A DNA stretch of 64,000 nt from an uncultured Flavihumibacter sp. (GCA_946482545.1 CAMLRX010000002.1:1-64000), one strand, 5' to 3'; shown: positions 25,875 through 34,727, counted from the stretch's first letter. The notes: generated by a model from the letters alone, not told the origin. Numbers and translations are program-made.

Positions 25875-26849
25875 ATGAGTAAAGGACCCGTTTCACAGTT
25901 TATCACGCACCATTACCGCCATTTTAACGCCGCCGCACTGGTAGATGCCGCCAAAGGATATGAGACCCATCTCCTCGAAAACGGTAAAATGCTGGTTTCG
26001 CTGGCAGGCGCCATGAGTACCGCAGAACTGGGTGTTTCCCTCGCGGAAATGATCCGTCAGGATAAAATTCATATCATCAGTTGCACAGGCGCCAACCTGG
26101 AAGAAGACGTGATGAACCTGGTGGCCCACTCGCATTATAAGCGCATCCCCAACTACCGCGACCTTACACCCCAGGAAGAATGGGACCTGCTGGAGAACCA
26201 CTATAACCGCGTAACCGATACCTGCATCCCCGAAGAAGAAGCGTTCCGCCGCCTCCAGAAGCACCTGGTGAAACAATGGAAAGACGCGGAAGCCAACGGC
26301 GAAAGGTTCTTCCCCCACGAGTTCCTGTACAAAACAGTATTGAGCGGAGAACTGGAACAATATTATGAGATTGACCCCAAAGACAGTTGGATCGTAGCCG
26401 CAGCAGAAAAGAACCTGCCTATCGTAGTGCCAGGCTGGGAAGACAGTACCACCGGTAACATCTTCGCCAGCTATGTGATAAAAGGAGAACTGAAAGCCGA
26501 TACGGTGAAAAGCGGTATCGAATACATGGTATGGCTGGCCGATTGGTACCGCCAGAATTCTGAAGGCAAAGGCGTGGGCTTCTTCCAGATCGGTGGCGGC
26601 ATCGCCGGAGATTTCCCGATTTGCGTGGTGCCCATGATGTACCAGGACCTGGAATGGCACGATGTTCCATTCTGGAGTTACTTCTGCCAGATATCAGATT
26701 CCACCACATCTTATGGTTCCTACTCCGGTGCCGTGCCCAACGAAAAAATCACCTGGGGTAAACTGGATATTCATACCCCCAAGTACATCGTGGAAAGCGA
26801 TGCCACCATTGTGGCTCCGTTGATTTTCGCTTATCTGTTAGGCTGGTAG
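25875..26849 (+). CDS. Deoxyhypusine synthase family protein
   Basis: A 324-residue NAD-dependent aminobutyl-transferase fold. In eukaryotes and archaea this family modifies eIF5A, which bacteria lack; bacterial members are thought to make homospermidine or a related polyamine. Visible signatures: SLAGAMSTAELGVSLAEMI (NAD contacts), CTGANLEEDVMNLV, GWEDSTTGNIFA, QIGGGIAGDFPICVVPMM, and SYSGAVPNEKITWGKLD in which WGK holds the lysine corresponding to the catalytic lysine that forms the covalent intermediate. It is therefore likely to be active. It has its own promoter and a strong terminator, so it is monocistronic. No polyamine genes adjoin. Confidence 0.9.
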   Translation: MSKGPVSQFITHHYRHFNAAALVDAAKGYETHLLENGKMLVSLAGAMSTAELGVSLAEMIRQDKIHIISCTGANLEEDVMNLVAHSHYKRIPNYRDLTPQEEWDLLENHYNRVTDTCIPEEEAFRRLQKHLVKQWKDAEANGERFFPHEFLYKTVLSGELEQYYEIDPKDSWIVAAAEKNLPIVVPGWEDSTTGNIFASYVIKGELKADTVKSGIEYMVWLADWYRQNSEGKGVGFFQIGGGIAGDFPICVVPMMYQDLEWHDVPFWSYFCQISDSTTSYGSYSGAVPNEKITWGKLDIHTPKYIVESDATIVAPLIFAYLLGW

Positions 26850-26873
26850 GAAACTACTATGCTTCAAACAATA

Positions 26874-26910
26874 AAAGCTGGCGTATCTAAAGAGATGCGC
26901 CAGCTTTATT
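26874..26910 (+). terminator. Terminator hairpin with TGGCGYATC core
   Basis: AAAGCTGGCGTATCT (26874-26888) pairs with AGATGCGCCAGCTTT (26893-26907), one G-T pair, loop AAAG, then ATTT. It follows the deoxyhypusine-synthase-like gene by 25 nt. Core shared with hairpins at 34805 and 50232. Confidence 0.85.
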
Positions 26911-27006
26911 TCTGCTATATCAATACGTTTGAAATACTTTCCCGCAAACGGTACAAGTGTACTAACCATAACTTATCAGCCCACACACCTAAACCTGTCT
27001 GCGAGA

Positions 27007-27061
27007 CTGCGAGGAACGAAGCACGAAGCAGTGCGTCTCTGCTTCTGCGAGGAACGAAGCA
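27007..27061 (+). repeat. REP-like pair of CTGCGAGGAACGAAGCA
   Basis: Two exact copies of the 17-mer at 27007-27023 and 27045-27061, separated by CGAAGCAGTGCGTCTCTGCTT, which itself holds partial inverted units. Lies between two converging genes. A one-mismatch copy in inverted orientation is at 34711-34727. Confidence 0.7.
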
Positions 27062-27096
27062 ATCGCGTGAAACAAATTTACTCCTGACGCCGTAAC

Positions 27097-27576
27097 TCAT
27101 TCCTTCCCGAACAACTCCCGCTTTGCCTCCAGCGCTTTCGCATCGCCCAACGGACGGATCAGGTTGATGAGGATAATGGTTTTTACAATGATGCCCCTGA
27201 AAATGCTGGCCACTCCGGCCGAAGCGCCGTCTGAATAGCCCGTGGCTACTGCTCCCAATATAATAAAGGTGCAAAAAGTAATGATGCCCCACACAATGGC
27301 CGTGTATGGTTTTTTCTTTGTCCAGAATCCAAGGGCAACGAATATACCTGCTTCCACCAGTGCAATGGCCACCACTACTGAAATTGTGATCGCATCCAGG
27401 TCGGGTGTCATGAATAAACTGATCATTTCACCGACGAAGAATAATCCTGCGGCCCAGAACAACGCGTTGCGTGCTTTTTTCACGCCCAGTTCATAGCCTT
27501 CCATTTCTATTTGTGTGAGGTCGGCCACATAAGAAGAGATCGTATCCTGATCGTTTTGCTGCGGTGTTTTTTCCAT
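27097..27576 (-). CDS. Four-helix membrane protein of unknown function
   Basis: A 159-residue protein. After a polar N-terminus of about 35 residues it has hydrophobic segments at about 38-57 (NALFWAAGLFFVGEMISLFM), 63-84, 91-109 and 122-140, so about four membrane spans, and a charged C-terminus (AKALEAKRELFGKE). I do not recognise the family; the arrangement resembles small uncharacterised Bacteroidota membrane proteins. It appears monocistronic; the 3' side carries REP-like repeats and the hairpin of the converging gene. No cysteines or catalytic motifs stand out. Confidence 0.7.
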   Translation of the reverse strand: MEKTPQQNDQDTISSYVADLTQIEMEGYELGVKKARNALFWAAGLFFVGEMISLFMTPDLDAITISVVVAIALVEAGIFVALGFWTKKKPYTAIVWGIITFCTFIILGAVATGYSDGASAGVASIFRGIIVKTIILINLIRPLGDAKALEAKRELFGKE

Positions 27577-27679
27577 AAGAGGGTTGTTTGGCTACAAAAT
27601 AGTAGCTGATCCCCTAAAAAAGAAATGTTGAACGCGGTATTTTCCGGTTCAACATTTCTTAATCGGGTAGCCTGGTTGT

Positions 27680-29176
27680 TTACAGCGGCTTATCCCGCAC
27701 AATTTTGTTTTCCCTGTTGGCCATCTCCCAGGCGGTGTAAAACACCAGGCGGGCACGTTTTTCCATCAGGGGGTAATTTATTTTATCAGGCGTATCACCG
27801 GGACGGTGGTAATCGGCATGCACGCCGTTGAAGTAAAAGATCACGGGTACACCTTTCACTGCGAAATTATAGTGGTCGCTCCTATAGTAGAAGCGGTTGG
27901 GATCGTTGGGATCATTGTATTTGTAATCCAGCTTCATTTTCACGAACTGCTTATTGGCGGCTTCGCTTACGGGGCGCAGATCGGAACTGAGTTTATCGTC
28001 GCCGATCACGTAAACATAATTGCCGGAGTCGGCACTTTTCTGGTATTCAAAACCTACCCTTCCGATCATGTCGATGTTGAGGTCGGCAACTGTATTTTCG
28101 AGTGGAAATATGGGGTGGTTAGAATAGTAGGCGGAGCCCCAAAGTCCTTTCTCTTCACCTGAAACCGTCATGAAAACGATGGACCTGCGTGGTCCTTTCC
28201 CGGCGGCTTTTGCTTTGGCGAATGCTTCTGCCATTTCGAGGATGGACACAGTTCCGGAGCCGTCGTCGTCTGCGCCTGCGTTGATGACGCCATTTTCAAT
28301 GCCGATATGGTCGTAGTGGGCGGTCACGAAAAGGTATTCGTCTTTTTTATCGGTTCCTTCCACCACACCGAGTACGTTGGTGCTTTCAAGTTGGGTGAAT
28401 GATTTGCTGAACGCGAGTTTTACTTCAGCGGGATAGGTTTTGGAGGGAATGGTATTGGCTTTCGCCTGGTTCCAGTCGGCACCCATCAGCTTGGCCGCCA
28501 CCTGCTCGGAGATGGAGAACACATTCGGCGTTACACTTCTTTTGTATTGGTTCAGGCTCATTGCCCCATGTTGTGCGGCGATGCCCTGTTCGCGGGGAAA
28601 CCCGCCCTGTACCAGCAATACTGCGGCCGCACCCTTACGGATAAGCGCGTTGATAACCCTGGCGTAGTTGGCGTTGCGGGAATTGGCTGCTGCGGAAAGT
28701 CCGTTTACCAGTACCAGTTTCCCGGTTACTTCCAGGTTTTTATAATCATTTCCGCCGCCCACCATGGCGGTATCTTTCACATATACGAACTCACTGAAGT
28801 ATTGTGTGGCGGTATGGCTCTGGCCGAGGTTGAGTGTGAAGTCCTGGTCCAGTTTCAGCGCTGTGCCGTTCACCAGCATTTCCGCAGCATCAAACTTGTC
28901 TTCATACACGGGGAATGCTTGCTGGTAGCTGCTTCCGTTACCGGGTTTCAGTCCCTGGGATTTAAAGTAATCTTCAATATACGCAGCGGCTTTTCTTTGT
29001 CCTTCTTTTGCGGTTTCGCGGCCTTCCATTTCGGGACCGGCAACGATATAGAGGTGTTTTTTCAGGTCAGCAGCGGTGATGGTCTTGCCGAATTTATCGG
29101 CTCCTTTCAACGTGTTTTTTTGGGCCATGGTGGGAACGGCACCCATCAATGCCATGGCAAAGAGCAGTTTTCGCAT
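27680..29176 (-). CDS. Secreted M28-family aminopeptidase with PA domain
   Basis: A 498-residue exported zinc peptidase. Signal peptide 1-18 (cut after TMA). The N-terminal helical part (LKKHLYIVAGPEMEGRETAKEGQRKAAAYIEDYF) is typical of M28 proteins. A PA domain is inserted (about 100-260). Metal ligands are recognisable in VTAHYDHIG (His), AGADDDGSGTV (bridging Asp), SGEEKGLWGS (catalytic Glu-Glu), LNIDMIGR (Asp) and YRSDHYNF (His). It removes N-terminal residues from peptides in the periplasm or outside. It lies 35 nt after rpiB on the same strand and has no promoter box of its own, so it is probably cotranscribed with tatC and rpiB. Confidence 0.92.
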   Translation of the reverse strand: MRKLLFAMALMGAVPTMAQKNTLKGADKFGKTITAADLKKHLYIVAGPEMEGRETAKEGQRKAAAYIEDYFKSQGLKPGNGSSYQQAFPVYEDKFDAAEMLVNGTALKLDQDFTLNLGQSHTATQYFSEFVYVKDTAMVGGGNDYKNLEVTGKLVLVNGLSAAANSRNANYARVINALIRKGAAAVLLVQGGFPREQGIAAQHGAMSLNQYKRSVTPNVFSISEQVAAKLMGADWNQAKANTIPSKTYPAEVKLAFSKSFTQLESTNVLGVVEGTDKKDEYLFVTAHYDHIGIENGVINAGADDDGSGTVSILEMAEAFAKAKAAGKGPRRSIVFMTVSGEEKGLWGSAYYSNHPIFPLENTVADLNIDMIGRVGFEYQKSADSGNYVYVIGDDKLSSDLRPVSEAANKQFVKMKLDYKYNDPNDPNRFYYRSDHYNFAVKGVPVIFYFNGVHADYHRPGDTPDKINYPLMEKRARLVFYTAWEMANRENKIVRDKPL

Positions 29177-29211
29177 ATATAATTGTTGGTGTTTTCCGGA
29201 GAGAATGGTTG

Positions 29212-29664
29212 TTAGCAGGAAATTTTGTTCACGCGTTTTTCATGTCTGCCACCTTCAAATTCAGTGTGCAGAAAAGTATCCACGATTTGTTTGGCCAGAT
29301 CGGTGGAAATGAACCGTGCCGGGATACAGATGATGTTGGCGTTGTTGTGTTTCCTGGCCAGGCTCGCGAGTTCTTCCTGCCAGGCGATGGCGGCCCGGAT
29401 GCCCTGGTGTTTGTTGGCGGTAATGGCTACCCCGTTCGCACTGCCACATACCAGTACACCGCAGCCCGATTCGCCCGATTCCACACTAAGGGAAGTGGGG
29501 TGCGCGAAGTCTGGATAATCCGCGGAATCAGGACTGTTAGTACCGAAGTTTTTTACGGTATATCCTTTCTCCCGGAGATAAGCCAGCAGCATTTCCTTGT
29601 ATTCATAACCGGCATGGTCGGCACCGATAGCGATAGGCAACGAAAGATCGAACGAAGTATTCAT
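29212..29664 (-). CDS. rpiB: Ribose-5-phosphate isomerase B
   Basis: Interconverts ribose 5-phosphate and ribulose 5-phosphate in the pentose phosphate pathway. The 150-residue protein matches the RpiB/LacAB family: IGADHAGYEYKEML near the N-terminus (Asp and His of the substrate site), YPDFAHP, and GVLVCGSANGVAITANKHQGIRAA with the phosphate-binding GSANG loop and the catalytic Cys. Between tatC (44-nt gap) and the M28 peptidase (35-nt gap), all minus strand. A call of LacA/LacB is unlikely since no galactose-6-phosphate genes are near. Confidence 0.94.
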   Translation of the reverse strand: MNTSFDLSLPIAIGADHAGYEYKEMLLAYLREKGYTVKNFGTNSPDSADYPDFAHPTSLSVESGESGCGVLVCGSANGVAITANKHQGIRAAIAWQEELASLARKHNNANIICIPARFISTDLAKQIVDTFLHTEFEGGRHEKRVNKISC

Positions 29665-29708
29665 GATAAATTAAGATTACAGGACGTGAAGTTAACTAAT
29701 AATCACGA

Positions 29709-30551
29709 TCAACTCCATTCCTTGTCTTTCTTCTCCTGGTCGCGTACTACCCGCGCGGAGATGCTGATACTGATTTCATAAAGAATCCAGAGGGGGATGG
29801 TCACGATCAGTTGGCTCACCACATCGGGTGGTGTAATCACTGCGGCGATGATCAGTATGATCACCACGGCATACTTGCGGGATGCACGGAGGAATGTTGG
29901 CGTTACAATACCTACTCTTGAAAGGAAAAGCACTGCCAGCGGGAGCTGAAAAACCACACCGGTACCCAAAACGAGCTGGGTGATGTTCTCAATATAATCG
30001 GAGATGCGGAAACTGTTCTCGATCAACGGGCTGAGGGTGAAGCTGGCAAAGAAATTTACCGTGTATGGAGCCAGCAGGAAATAACCGAAACCCACGCCCA
30101 GGAAGAAAAGCATAGACACCCAGAAGATCATGCCCCGCGTCTTTTTCTTTTCTTTTGGCGTGAGGGCCGGGCCCACAAAGCGCCAGAATTCCCAGAAAAC
30201 ATAAGGGAACGCGATGATAAACCCCGTTACAAAAGCAATGGTGAAACTCATCATGAACTGGGAACTCATTTCGGTGCTGATGAGTTTCAGTTTGATGTCT
30301 TCCATACACATGGCATCCCCCATACCCACTTTGTGACTGAAATCACAGATCAGTTTATAGGTGATAAAATCGTTGTGGGCAGGGCCCAGGATGATATCAT
30401 TGAAGAAGAAATCAATATTCGCGAACACGACGATCGCGCCTACCAGTACAGCCGCCAATGAACGCACCACGTGCCAGCGCAGCGCTTCAAGATGGTCCAC
30501 GAACGACATTTCCGCCTGGTCATCACTCCTGTTGAACAATTTCTTTACCAT
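29709..30551 (-). CDS. tatC: Sec-independent protein translocase TatC
   Basis: Core receptor of the twin-arginine translocase in the inner membrane; recognises the RR signal peptides of folded proteins. The 280-residue protein has six membrane segments. Family marks are MSFVDHLEALRWHVVRSL at the N-terminus, FPYVFWEFWRFVGPALTPKEKK (with the signal-peptide-binding Glu), and TPPDVVSQLIVTIPLWILYEISI. The periplasmic loop after the first helix is enlarged (about 65-105), as is common in Bacteroidota. ATG 30551 was preferred over a frame starting eight codons earlier. No tatA gene adjoins. Confidence 0.94.
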   Translation of the reverse strand: MVKKLFNRSDDQAEMSFVDHLEALRWHVVRSLAAVLVGAIVVFANIDFFFNDIILGPAHNDFITYKLICDFSHKVGMGDAMCMEDIKLKLISTEMSSQFMMSFTIAFVTGFIIAFPYVFWEFWRFVGPALTPKEKKKTRGMIFWVSMLFFLGVGFGYFLLAPYTVNFFASFTLSPLIENSFRISDYIENITQLVLGTGVVFQLPLAVLFLSRVGIVTPTFLRASRKYAVVIILIIAAVITPPDVVSQLIVTIPLWILYEISISISARVVRDQEKKDKEWS

Positions 30552-30644
30552 ATCAGATGCATGAAAGCGGGGCAAAAATAACCCATAAACCCATTGCCCG
30601 AAGAATTATTAAAACGAATACCAACTGTTTTATATATTTATTTT

Positions 30645-31316
30645 ATGATTTCCAGGCTGCCCCTCACTATTTCCAACGCATACCTTATTCAATGCGAGCA
30701 ACCGATATTGGTGGATACGGGATTGCCTGGTGATTTTCAACTCCTGTTGCGCCGCCTGGAAAAAGAAGGACTCACGCTTCATGAACTTGCAATGATCGTG
30801 CATACACACGCCCACGCCGACCATGTGGGTTCCACCCACGCCATCAAGGAAAAAGCGGACATTCCCACCATCATTCATACCAACGACCTTCAATGGATCG
30901 AAAAGGGCGCAAACGCCCCCGCCGGCGCGAAAGGACTTACGGGTTTAATAGGCTCCTGGTTTTTGGCCCGCCGTTTTACACCTTTCTCTACCGAAATCAT
31001 CTTTGAAGGGGAGATGGACCTGAACCCGTTCGGCGCTCCTGCAAAACTCATTCACACCCCCGGGCATACGCTCGGCTCAGCCTCTATTGTGTTTGAGAAT
31101 GGAGAAGCCATCATAGGGGACCTGCTCAGTGGCGGCCATTTCGGCGGCTACATCCAACCTTCCAAACCCCGGTTCCCCTACCTGTACCGGGATAAGAAAA
31201 ATATTCTGATGAACGTACAACGTTTGCTGGACTGGGGCATCCAGCGTTTTCATGTGGGACACGGCGGTCCTTTAAAAAGAGATGATGTGGCAAAATGGCT
31301 TCAGCAGCGGAAATAA
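30645..31316 (+). CDS. MBL-fold metallo-hydrolase
   Basis: A 223-residue metallo-beta-lactamase-fold enzyme. The zinc motif is THAHADHVGS (H55, H57, D59, H60), with a later His in HTPGHTLGS, Asp in IIGDLL and His in VGHGGP. Glyoxalase II-like hydrolases share this outline, but the substrate cannot be assigned. ATG 30645 gives a normal N-terminus (MISRLPLTISNAYLIQ). A TATATTTA sequence just upstream may be a poor -7 box. Divergent from tatC and convergent with the aldehyde dehydrogenase, whose stop codon is 9 nt away. Confidence 0.87.
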   Translation: MISRLPLTISNAYLIQCEQPILVDTGLPGDFQLLLRRLEKEGLTLHELAMIVHTHAHADHVGSTHAIKEKADIPTIIHTNDLQWIEKGANAPAGAKGLTGLIGSWFLARRFTPFSTEIIFEGEMDLNPFGAPAKLIHTPGHTLGSASIVFENGEAIIGDLLSGGHFGGYIQPSKPRFPYLYRDKKNILMNVQRLLDWGIQRFHVGHGGPLKRDDVAKWLQQRK

Positions 31317-31324
31317 ACCGCTGT

Positions 31325-32701
31325 TCATTTTAAAAATTTCCGCAACCATTTTAGTCTGTTCCCGAATGGGGGATATTTGAGAGAAGGATCGAACCAAACC
31401 GGTGTTTGCATCACCGCCTTTCGATGCGTAAAGGTATTGAAGCCGTGAACGCCATGGTAAGCGCCGATGCCGCTGTTCCTGATGCCGCCGAAAGGAAGCC
31501 GCGGATTCATCAGGTGATAGGCTACATTATTGATGCAGCCGCCGCCGAAAGGAAATGCTTTCATTAATTTTTCCGCATAGCCGGTATTGTTCGTAAACAC
31601 ATACATGGCCAGCGGTGAAGGATGGCGTGAAAGGTGTTGGAAAAGTTCCTCCTCCGAGGCATACGTGAGGACCGGCAATACCGGACCAAAAATCTCTTCC
31701 TCCATGATGCGTGCTCCGGGAGCGATATCCACCATGATGGTGGGTTCAATGTACAAATCCTCTTTATTCGTTCTTCCTCCGAAAAATATTCTTCCTTCCT
31801 CAAGATAACTGCACAGCCTGGAAAACTGCCTTTCGTTAATGATGCGCGCATAGTCCGGAGAAAGCGCCGGGTCCGGCCCATAGAAGGAAAGGATGCATTT
31901 TTTCATTTCTTCCAGCAACTGCTGCGCGATGCTTTCGTGCGCCAATACATAATCCGGGGCCACACACATCTGACCTGCATTGGAAAACTTAGGGGCACAT
32001 ATTCGTTTAGCCGTAACCGGTATATCCGCGTCCTGCGCCACCACCACCGGGCTTTTACCCCCAAGTTCAAGGGTAACGGGCATCAATTGCCGGGCTGCCA
32101 TTTCATATATTTTCTTTCCAATGGTGGTTCCTCCAGTGAAAAAAACATGGTCGAAACGGAAATTCATCAGTTCTCCTACCGTTTTTTCACCCTCTCCCTC
32201 CACGACTTTTATACATGCCGGAGAAAAATATTTAACGATCATTTCCGCCATCAGCGCTGAAGAAGCGGATGCTACCTCTGAAGGTTTCAACACCACGCAG
32301 TTGCCTGCACCAATGGCATTTATCATGGGCAGCAGGCTGAGCATGAATGGATAGTTCCATGGACCAATCACCAATATGACGCCGAGTGGTTCCTTATATA
32401 TACGGTTTGTTGACGGGAAGTTGAGGAAATTGGTGCCCGGTTTATCGGGTCGCATCCATTTGCGGAGATTTTTCAACGTAAAACGAATTTCCGCTTTTAG
32501 CATACCCGTTTCCGTAATATAAGATTCTGTTAAAGGTTTCCTCAAATCGGCATACAGCGCGGCAGCAATTTTTTCTTCGTATTCCTCCAGCGCTTTGTAC
32601 ATTATTTTCAACTGTGTTTGCCGCCAGGAGTATGAGCTTGTTTCGCCGGTTTCGAAGAAACGGCGCATGGCAATCAGTTCGTTGTGCAAAGTTTCCACCA
32701 T
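31325..32701 (-). CDS. Aldehyde dehydrogenase, class 3 type
   Basis: A 458-residue NAD(P)-dependent oxidation enzyme for aliphatic or aromatic aldehydes. Characteristic regions: VILVIGPWNYPFML (N of the oxyanion hole), VLKPSEVASASSALMAE, FFTGGTTIGKKIYEMAA (cofactor loop), LELGGKSPVVV with the general-base Glu, and SNAGQMCVAPDYVL with the catalytic Cys. Length and the C-terminal hydrophobic/basic tail (KWLRKFLK) resemble class 3 (fatty aldehyde) enzymes that may associate with membranes. Divergent from tadA with 46 nt between start codons. Confidence 0.93.
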   Translation of the reverse strand: MVETLHNELIAMRRFFETGETSSYSWRQTQLKIMYKALEEYEEKIAAALYADLRKPLTESYITETGMLKAEIRFTLKNLRKWMRPDKPGTNFLNFPSTNRIYKEPLGVILVIGPWNYPFMLSLLPMINAIGAGNCVVLKPSEVASASSALMAEMIVKYFSPACIKVVEGEGEKTVGELMNFRFDHVFFTGGTTIGKKIYEMAARQLMPVTLELGGKSPVVVAQDADIPVTAKRICAPKFSNAGQMCVAPDYVLAHESIAQQLLEEMKKCILSFYGPDPALSPDYARIINERQFSRLCSYLEEGRIFFGGRTNKEDLYIEPTIMVDIAPGARIMEEEIFGPVLPVLTYASEEELFQHLSRHPSPLAMYVFTNNTGYAEKLMKAFPFGGGCINNVAYHLMNPRLPFGGIRNSGIGAYHGVHGFNTFTHRKAVMQTPVWFDPSLKYPPFGNRLKWLRKFLK

Positions 32702-32747
32702 TCCATCAAGTTACAGAAAACCGTGCGCAATCAGTAATTTGCGGTCG

Positions 32748-33185
32748 ATGAACGACGAATACTTCATGAATCTTGCGCTGAAACAGGCCCAAATAGCTTT
32801 TGAAGAAGGGGAGGTGCCTGTGGGCGCCATCGTGGTAACGCAGGGCAAAGTGATCGCGCGCGGGTACAACCAAACCGAGAAGCTGAAGGACCCTACGGCC
32901 CATGCGGAGATGATCGCGCTCACCTCTGCTTTTAATCTGTTGGGCGCAAAGTACCTGCCCGACGCCACACTTTATGTAACCGTAGAACCCTGCCTGATGT
33001 GCGCCGGTGCCATCTATTGGAGCAAACTCAGCAGGATCGTGTGGGGCGCCGACGATGAAAAGAATGGTCATAGAAGAATCACTGGTACCAATACTGCATT
33101 TCATCCAAAGGCAACAGTTACTACGGGAGTATTAGCAGACGAATGCGCTTCACTCATGAAAACATTCTTCAAAGAACGCCGCTGA
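32748..33185 (+). CDS. tadA: tRNA-specific adenosine deaminase
   Basis: Deaminates adenosine 34 to inosine in the anticodon of tRNA-Arg(ACG). The 145-residue protein shows the zinc site of the cytidine-deaminase fold: H52-A-E54 with catalytic Glu54 and P81-C82-L-M-C85, plus GEVPVGAIVV, YNQTEKLKDPTAHAEM and the RIVWGADDEKNG segment of TadA. ATG 32748 was chosen because the 51 residues upstream in the open frame overlap the divergent gene and are not family-like. A short TAATTTG lies before the start and may be a variant -7 box. Confidence 0.93.
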   Translation: MNDEYFMNLALKQAQIAFEEGEVPVGAIVVTQGKVIARGYNQTEKLKDPTAHAEMIALTSAFNLLGAKYLPDATLYVTVEPCLMCAGAIYWSKLSRIVWGADDEKNGHRRITGTNTAFHPKATVTTGVLADECASLMKTFFKERR

Positions 33186-33326
33186 ATGGGATGGAACCAG
33201 AAAATTTCAGTTGTTCAGGTGTTTGGGTAATTTCGCGCCCTTCTGTTAAACAACTGAAAATCAGCCCGAGAACTGGCACTTTGTTTGGCCTTTAGTCTTT
33301 ATTGTTTCACTTTTAAATGCTGAACG

Positions 33327-33956
33327 ATGAGAAAAATCTATGTGACTTTCCTGCTGCTTGTGGTAATGGCAACCGGCGTTTATGCCCAGGTAATGGCGGT
33401 TGAATCTGTAAACAAATTCCAGGGCACCGATCGCCCTACTTACACCATTGAAGTCCCTTATGCGCCCGATGTAACCGAAAAGGCCCTGCGTAAATACCTT
33501 TCAGATGCTACTTCTTCAAAAGGGGCTTCTAAGCGTGGTGTACTCACTTATTCAGGTGTGAACCTGCCCGTTATTTCCGGTGAGAAAATGGACATATACG
33601 GCACTGTTGAACGCAAGAGCCGAAGGGAAAAGGACAAATCTGTGGTAAGATTATACGTTTCCAAAGGGTATGATAATTTCATTTCATCGAATAGTGAGGC
33701 CGGTATTGCATCTGGCACTGTCCGTTTTCTGAATGCATTCCCGCCTGAAGCTGAAGTCGCCAATAAACAAAAACTGGCCGAAGAAGAAGCGGCAAGAATC
33801 AGAAAAGAAGAGAAAGCCGCCCGCAAAAGGGAGAAAAAGATCCGCAAAATGGAACGTCAACTTGAAAAAACAAAGGACCTTAATACGGAAAAAAGATTGC
33901 GCCTGGAGAAACGAAGGGCCGAGCTACTGGAGATAAAGAACCGTTTGGTAAATTAA
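33327..33956 (+). CDS. Secreted coiled-coil protein of unknown function
   Basis: A 209-residue protein with signal peptide 1-20 (cut after VYA). The middle (about 25-135) is a beta-type region without recognised motif; the C-terminal about 70 residues (KQKLAEEEAARIRKEEKAARKREKKI and on) form a highly charged Lys/Glu coiled coil. A periplasmic or envelope location is expected. It stands alone between tadA and sod, and no terminator was found. I do not recognise the family, though similar short exported proteins with charged tails occur in Chitinophagaceae. Confidence 0.75.
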   Translation: MRKIYVTFLLLVVMATGVYAQVMAVESVNKFQGTDRPTYTIEVPYAPDVTEKALRKYLSDATSSKGASKRGVLTYSGVNLPVISGEKMDIYGTVERKSRREKDKSVVRLYVSKGYDNFISSNSEAGIASGTVRFLNAFPPEAEVANKQKLAEEEAARIRKEEKAARKREKKIRKMERQLEKTKDLNTEKRLRLEKRRAELLEIKNRLVN

Positions 33957-33967
33957 CGGAATGGTAG

Positions 33968-33998
33968 TTGTCCGTTCCCCTCATCTCCCTTAAATTTG
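33968..33998 (+). promoter_or_regulatory. Promoter of sod
   Basis: TTG (33968-33970), 20-nt spacer, TAAATTTG (33991-33998). AAGGAG follows at 34000-34005. ATG at 34041. Confidence 0.65.
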
Positions 33999-34040
33999 TA
34001 AGGAGTTCAATATTTTATTCATATTAAAAATCATAATGTT

Positions 34041-34640
34041 ATGGCTTTTACACTTCCTGCACTCCCCTACGCGCACGAGGCGCTGGAACCGCATATTGAC
34101 ACCACCACCATGCAGATCCACCATGGCAAGCACCACCAGGCTTATGTAGATAACCTGAACAAGGCCATTGCCGGTACCGATCACGAGAACAAATCGCTGG
34201 AAGAACTGGTGGCCGCTGCCGGATCCATCAGCCCTGCCGTACGCAACAACGGAGGTGGCCACTGGAACCATACTTTCTTCTGGGAAAGCCTCGCCCCCAA
34301 TGCTGGCGGCGCCCCCACAGGCGAACTGGCCAAAGCCATCGACGCCGCTTTCGGTAGCTTCGACATCTTCAAAGAGAAATTCGCCAACGCCGGCATGACC
34401 CGCTTCGGAAGCGGCTGGGCATGGCTCATCGTGAAAGACGGTAAACTCGAAGTATCCTCCACCCCCAACCAGGACAATCCCCTGATGGACGTGGCTGAAG
34501 TAAAAGGCACCCCCATCCTCGGCGTGGATGTATGGGAGCACGCGTATTACCTGAAGTACCAGAACAAAAGAGCGGATTACCTCGCGGCTTTTTGGAATGT
34601 GGTGGATTGGAATAAAGTGAGTGAGCGTTTCGGGAAGTAA
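34041..34640 (+). CDS. sodA: Superoxide dismutase, Mn-type signature
   Basis: Converts superoxide to oxygen and hydrogen peroxide. The 199-residue protein has all four metal ligands: H27, H77 (in HWNHTFFW), D163 and H167 (in DVWEHAYY). GGGHWNH with Gly before the ligand region and NQDNPL with Gln144-Asp145 are features of manganese enzymes, rather than the Gln/Ala pattern of iron enzymes, although Bacteroidota homologues are often cambialistic. No signal peptide, so cytoplasmic. It has its own promoter; the downstream gap is filled with repeats. Symbol given for the Mn type; sodB cannot be fully excluded. Confidence 0.93.
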   Translation: MAFTLPALPYAHEALEPHIDTTTMQIHHGKHHQAYVDNLNKAIAGTDHENKSLEELVAAAGSISPAVRNNGGGHWNHTFFWESLAPNAGGAPTGELAKAIDAAFGSFDIFKEKFANAGMTRFGSGWAWLIVKDGKLEVSSTPNQDNPLMDVAEVKGTPILGVDVWEHAYYLKYQNKRADYLAAFWNVVDWNKVSERFGK

Positions 34641-34710
34641 GTAGTTCATGGCTTTTTCACGCAATTGCTTTGTGCTGCGCACTTCGCAACGCAAAGGGGC
34701 AAGGACGTAC

Positions 34711-34727
34711 TGCTTCGTTCCCCGCAG
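34711..34727 (-). repeat. REP-like element CTGCGGGGAACGAAGCA, inverted
   Basis: On the minus strand it differs by one base from the 17-mer at 27007 and 27045. The surrounding sequence (34660-34745) has further imperfect inverted units. Confidence 0.6.

Noticed and set aside
27007..27061. Possible CRISPR array
   Set aside because: Only two 17-bp direct copies with one 21-bp interval that itself contains partial repeat units; no cas genes nearby.
26859..27095. 78-codon plus-strand frame
   Set aside because: It consists of the terminator hairpin and the REP-like repeats after the deoxyhypusine-synthase-like gene.
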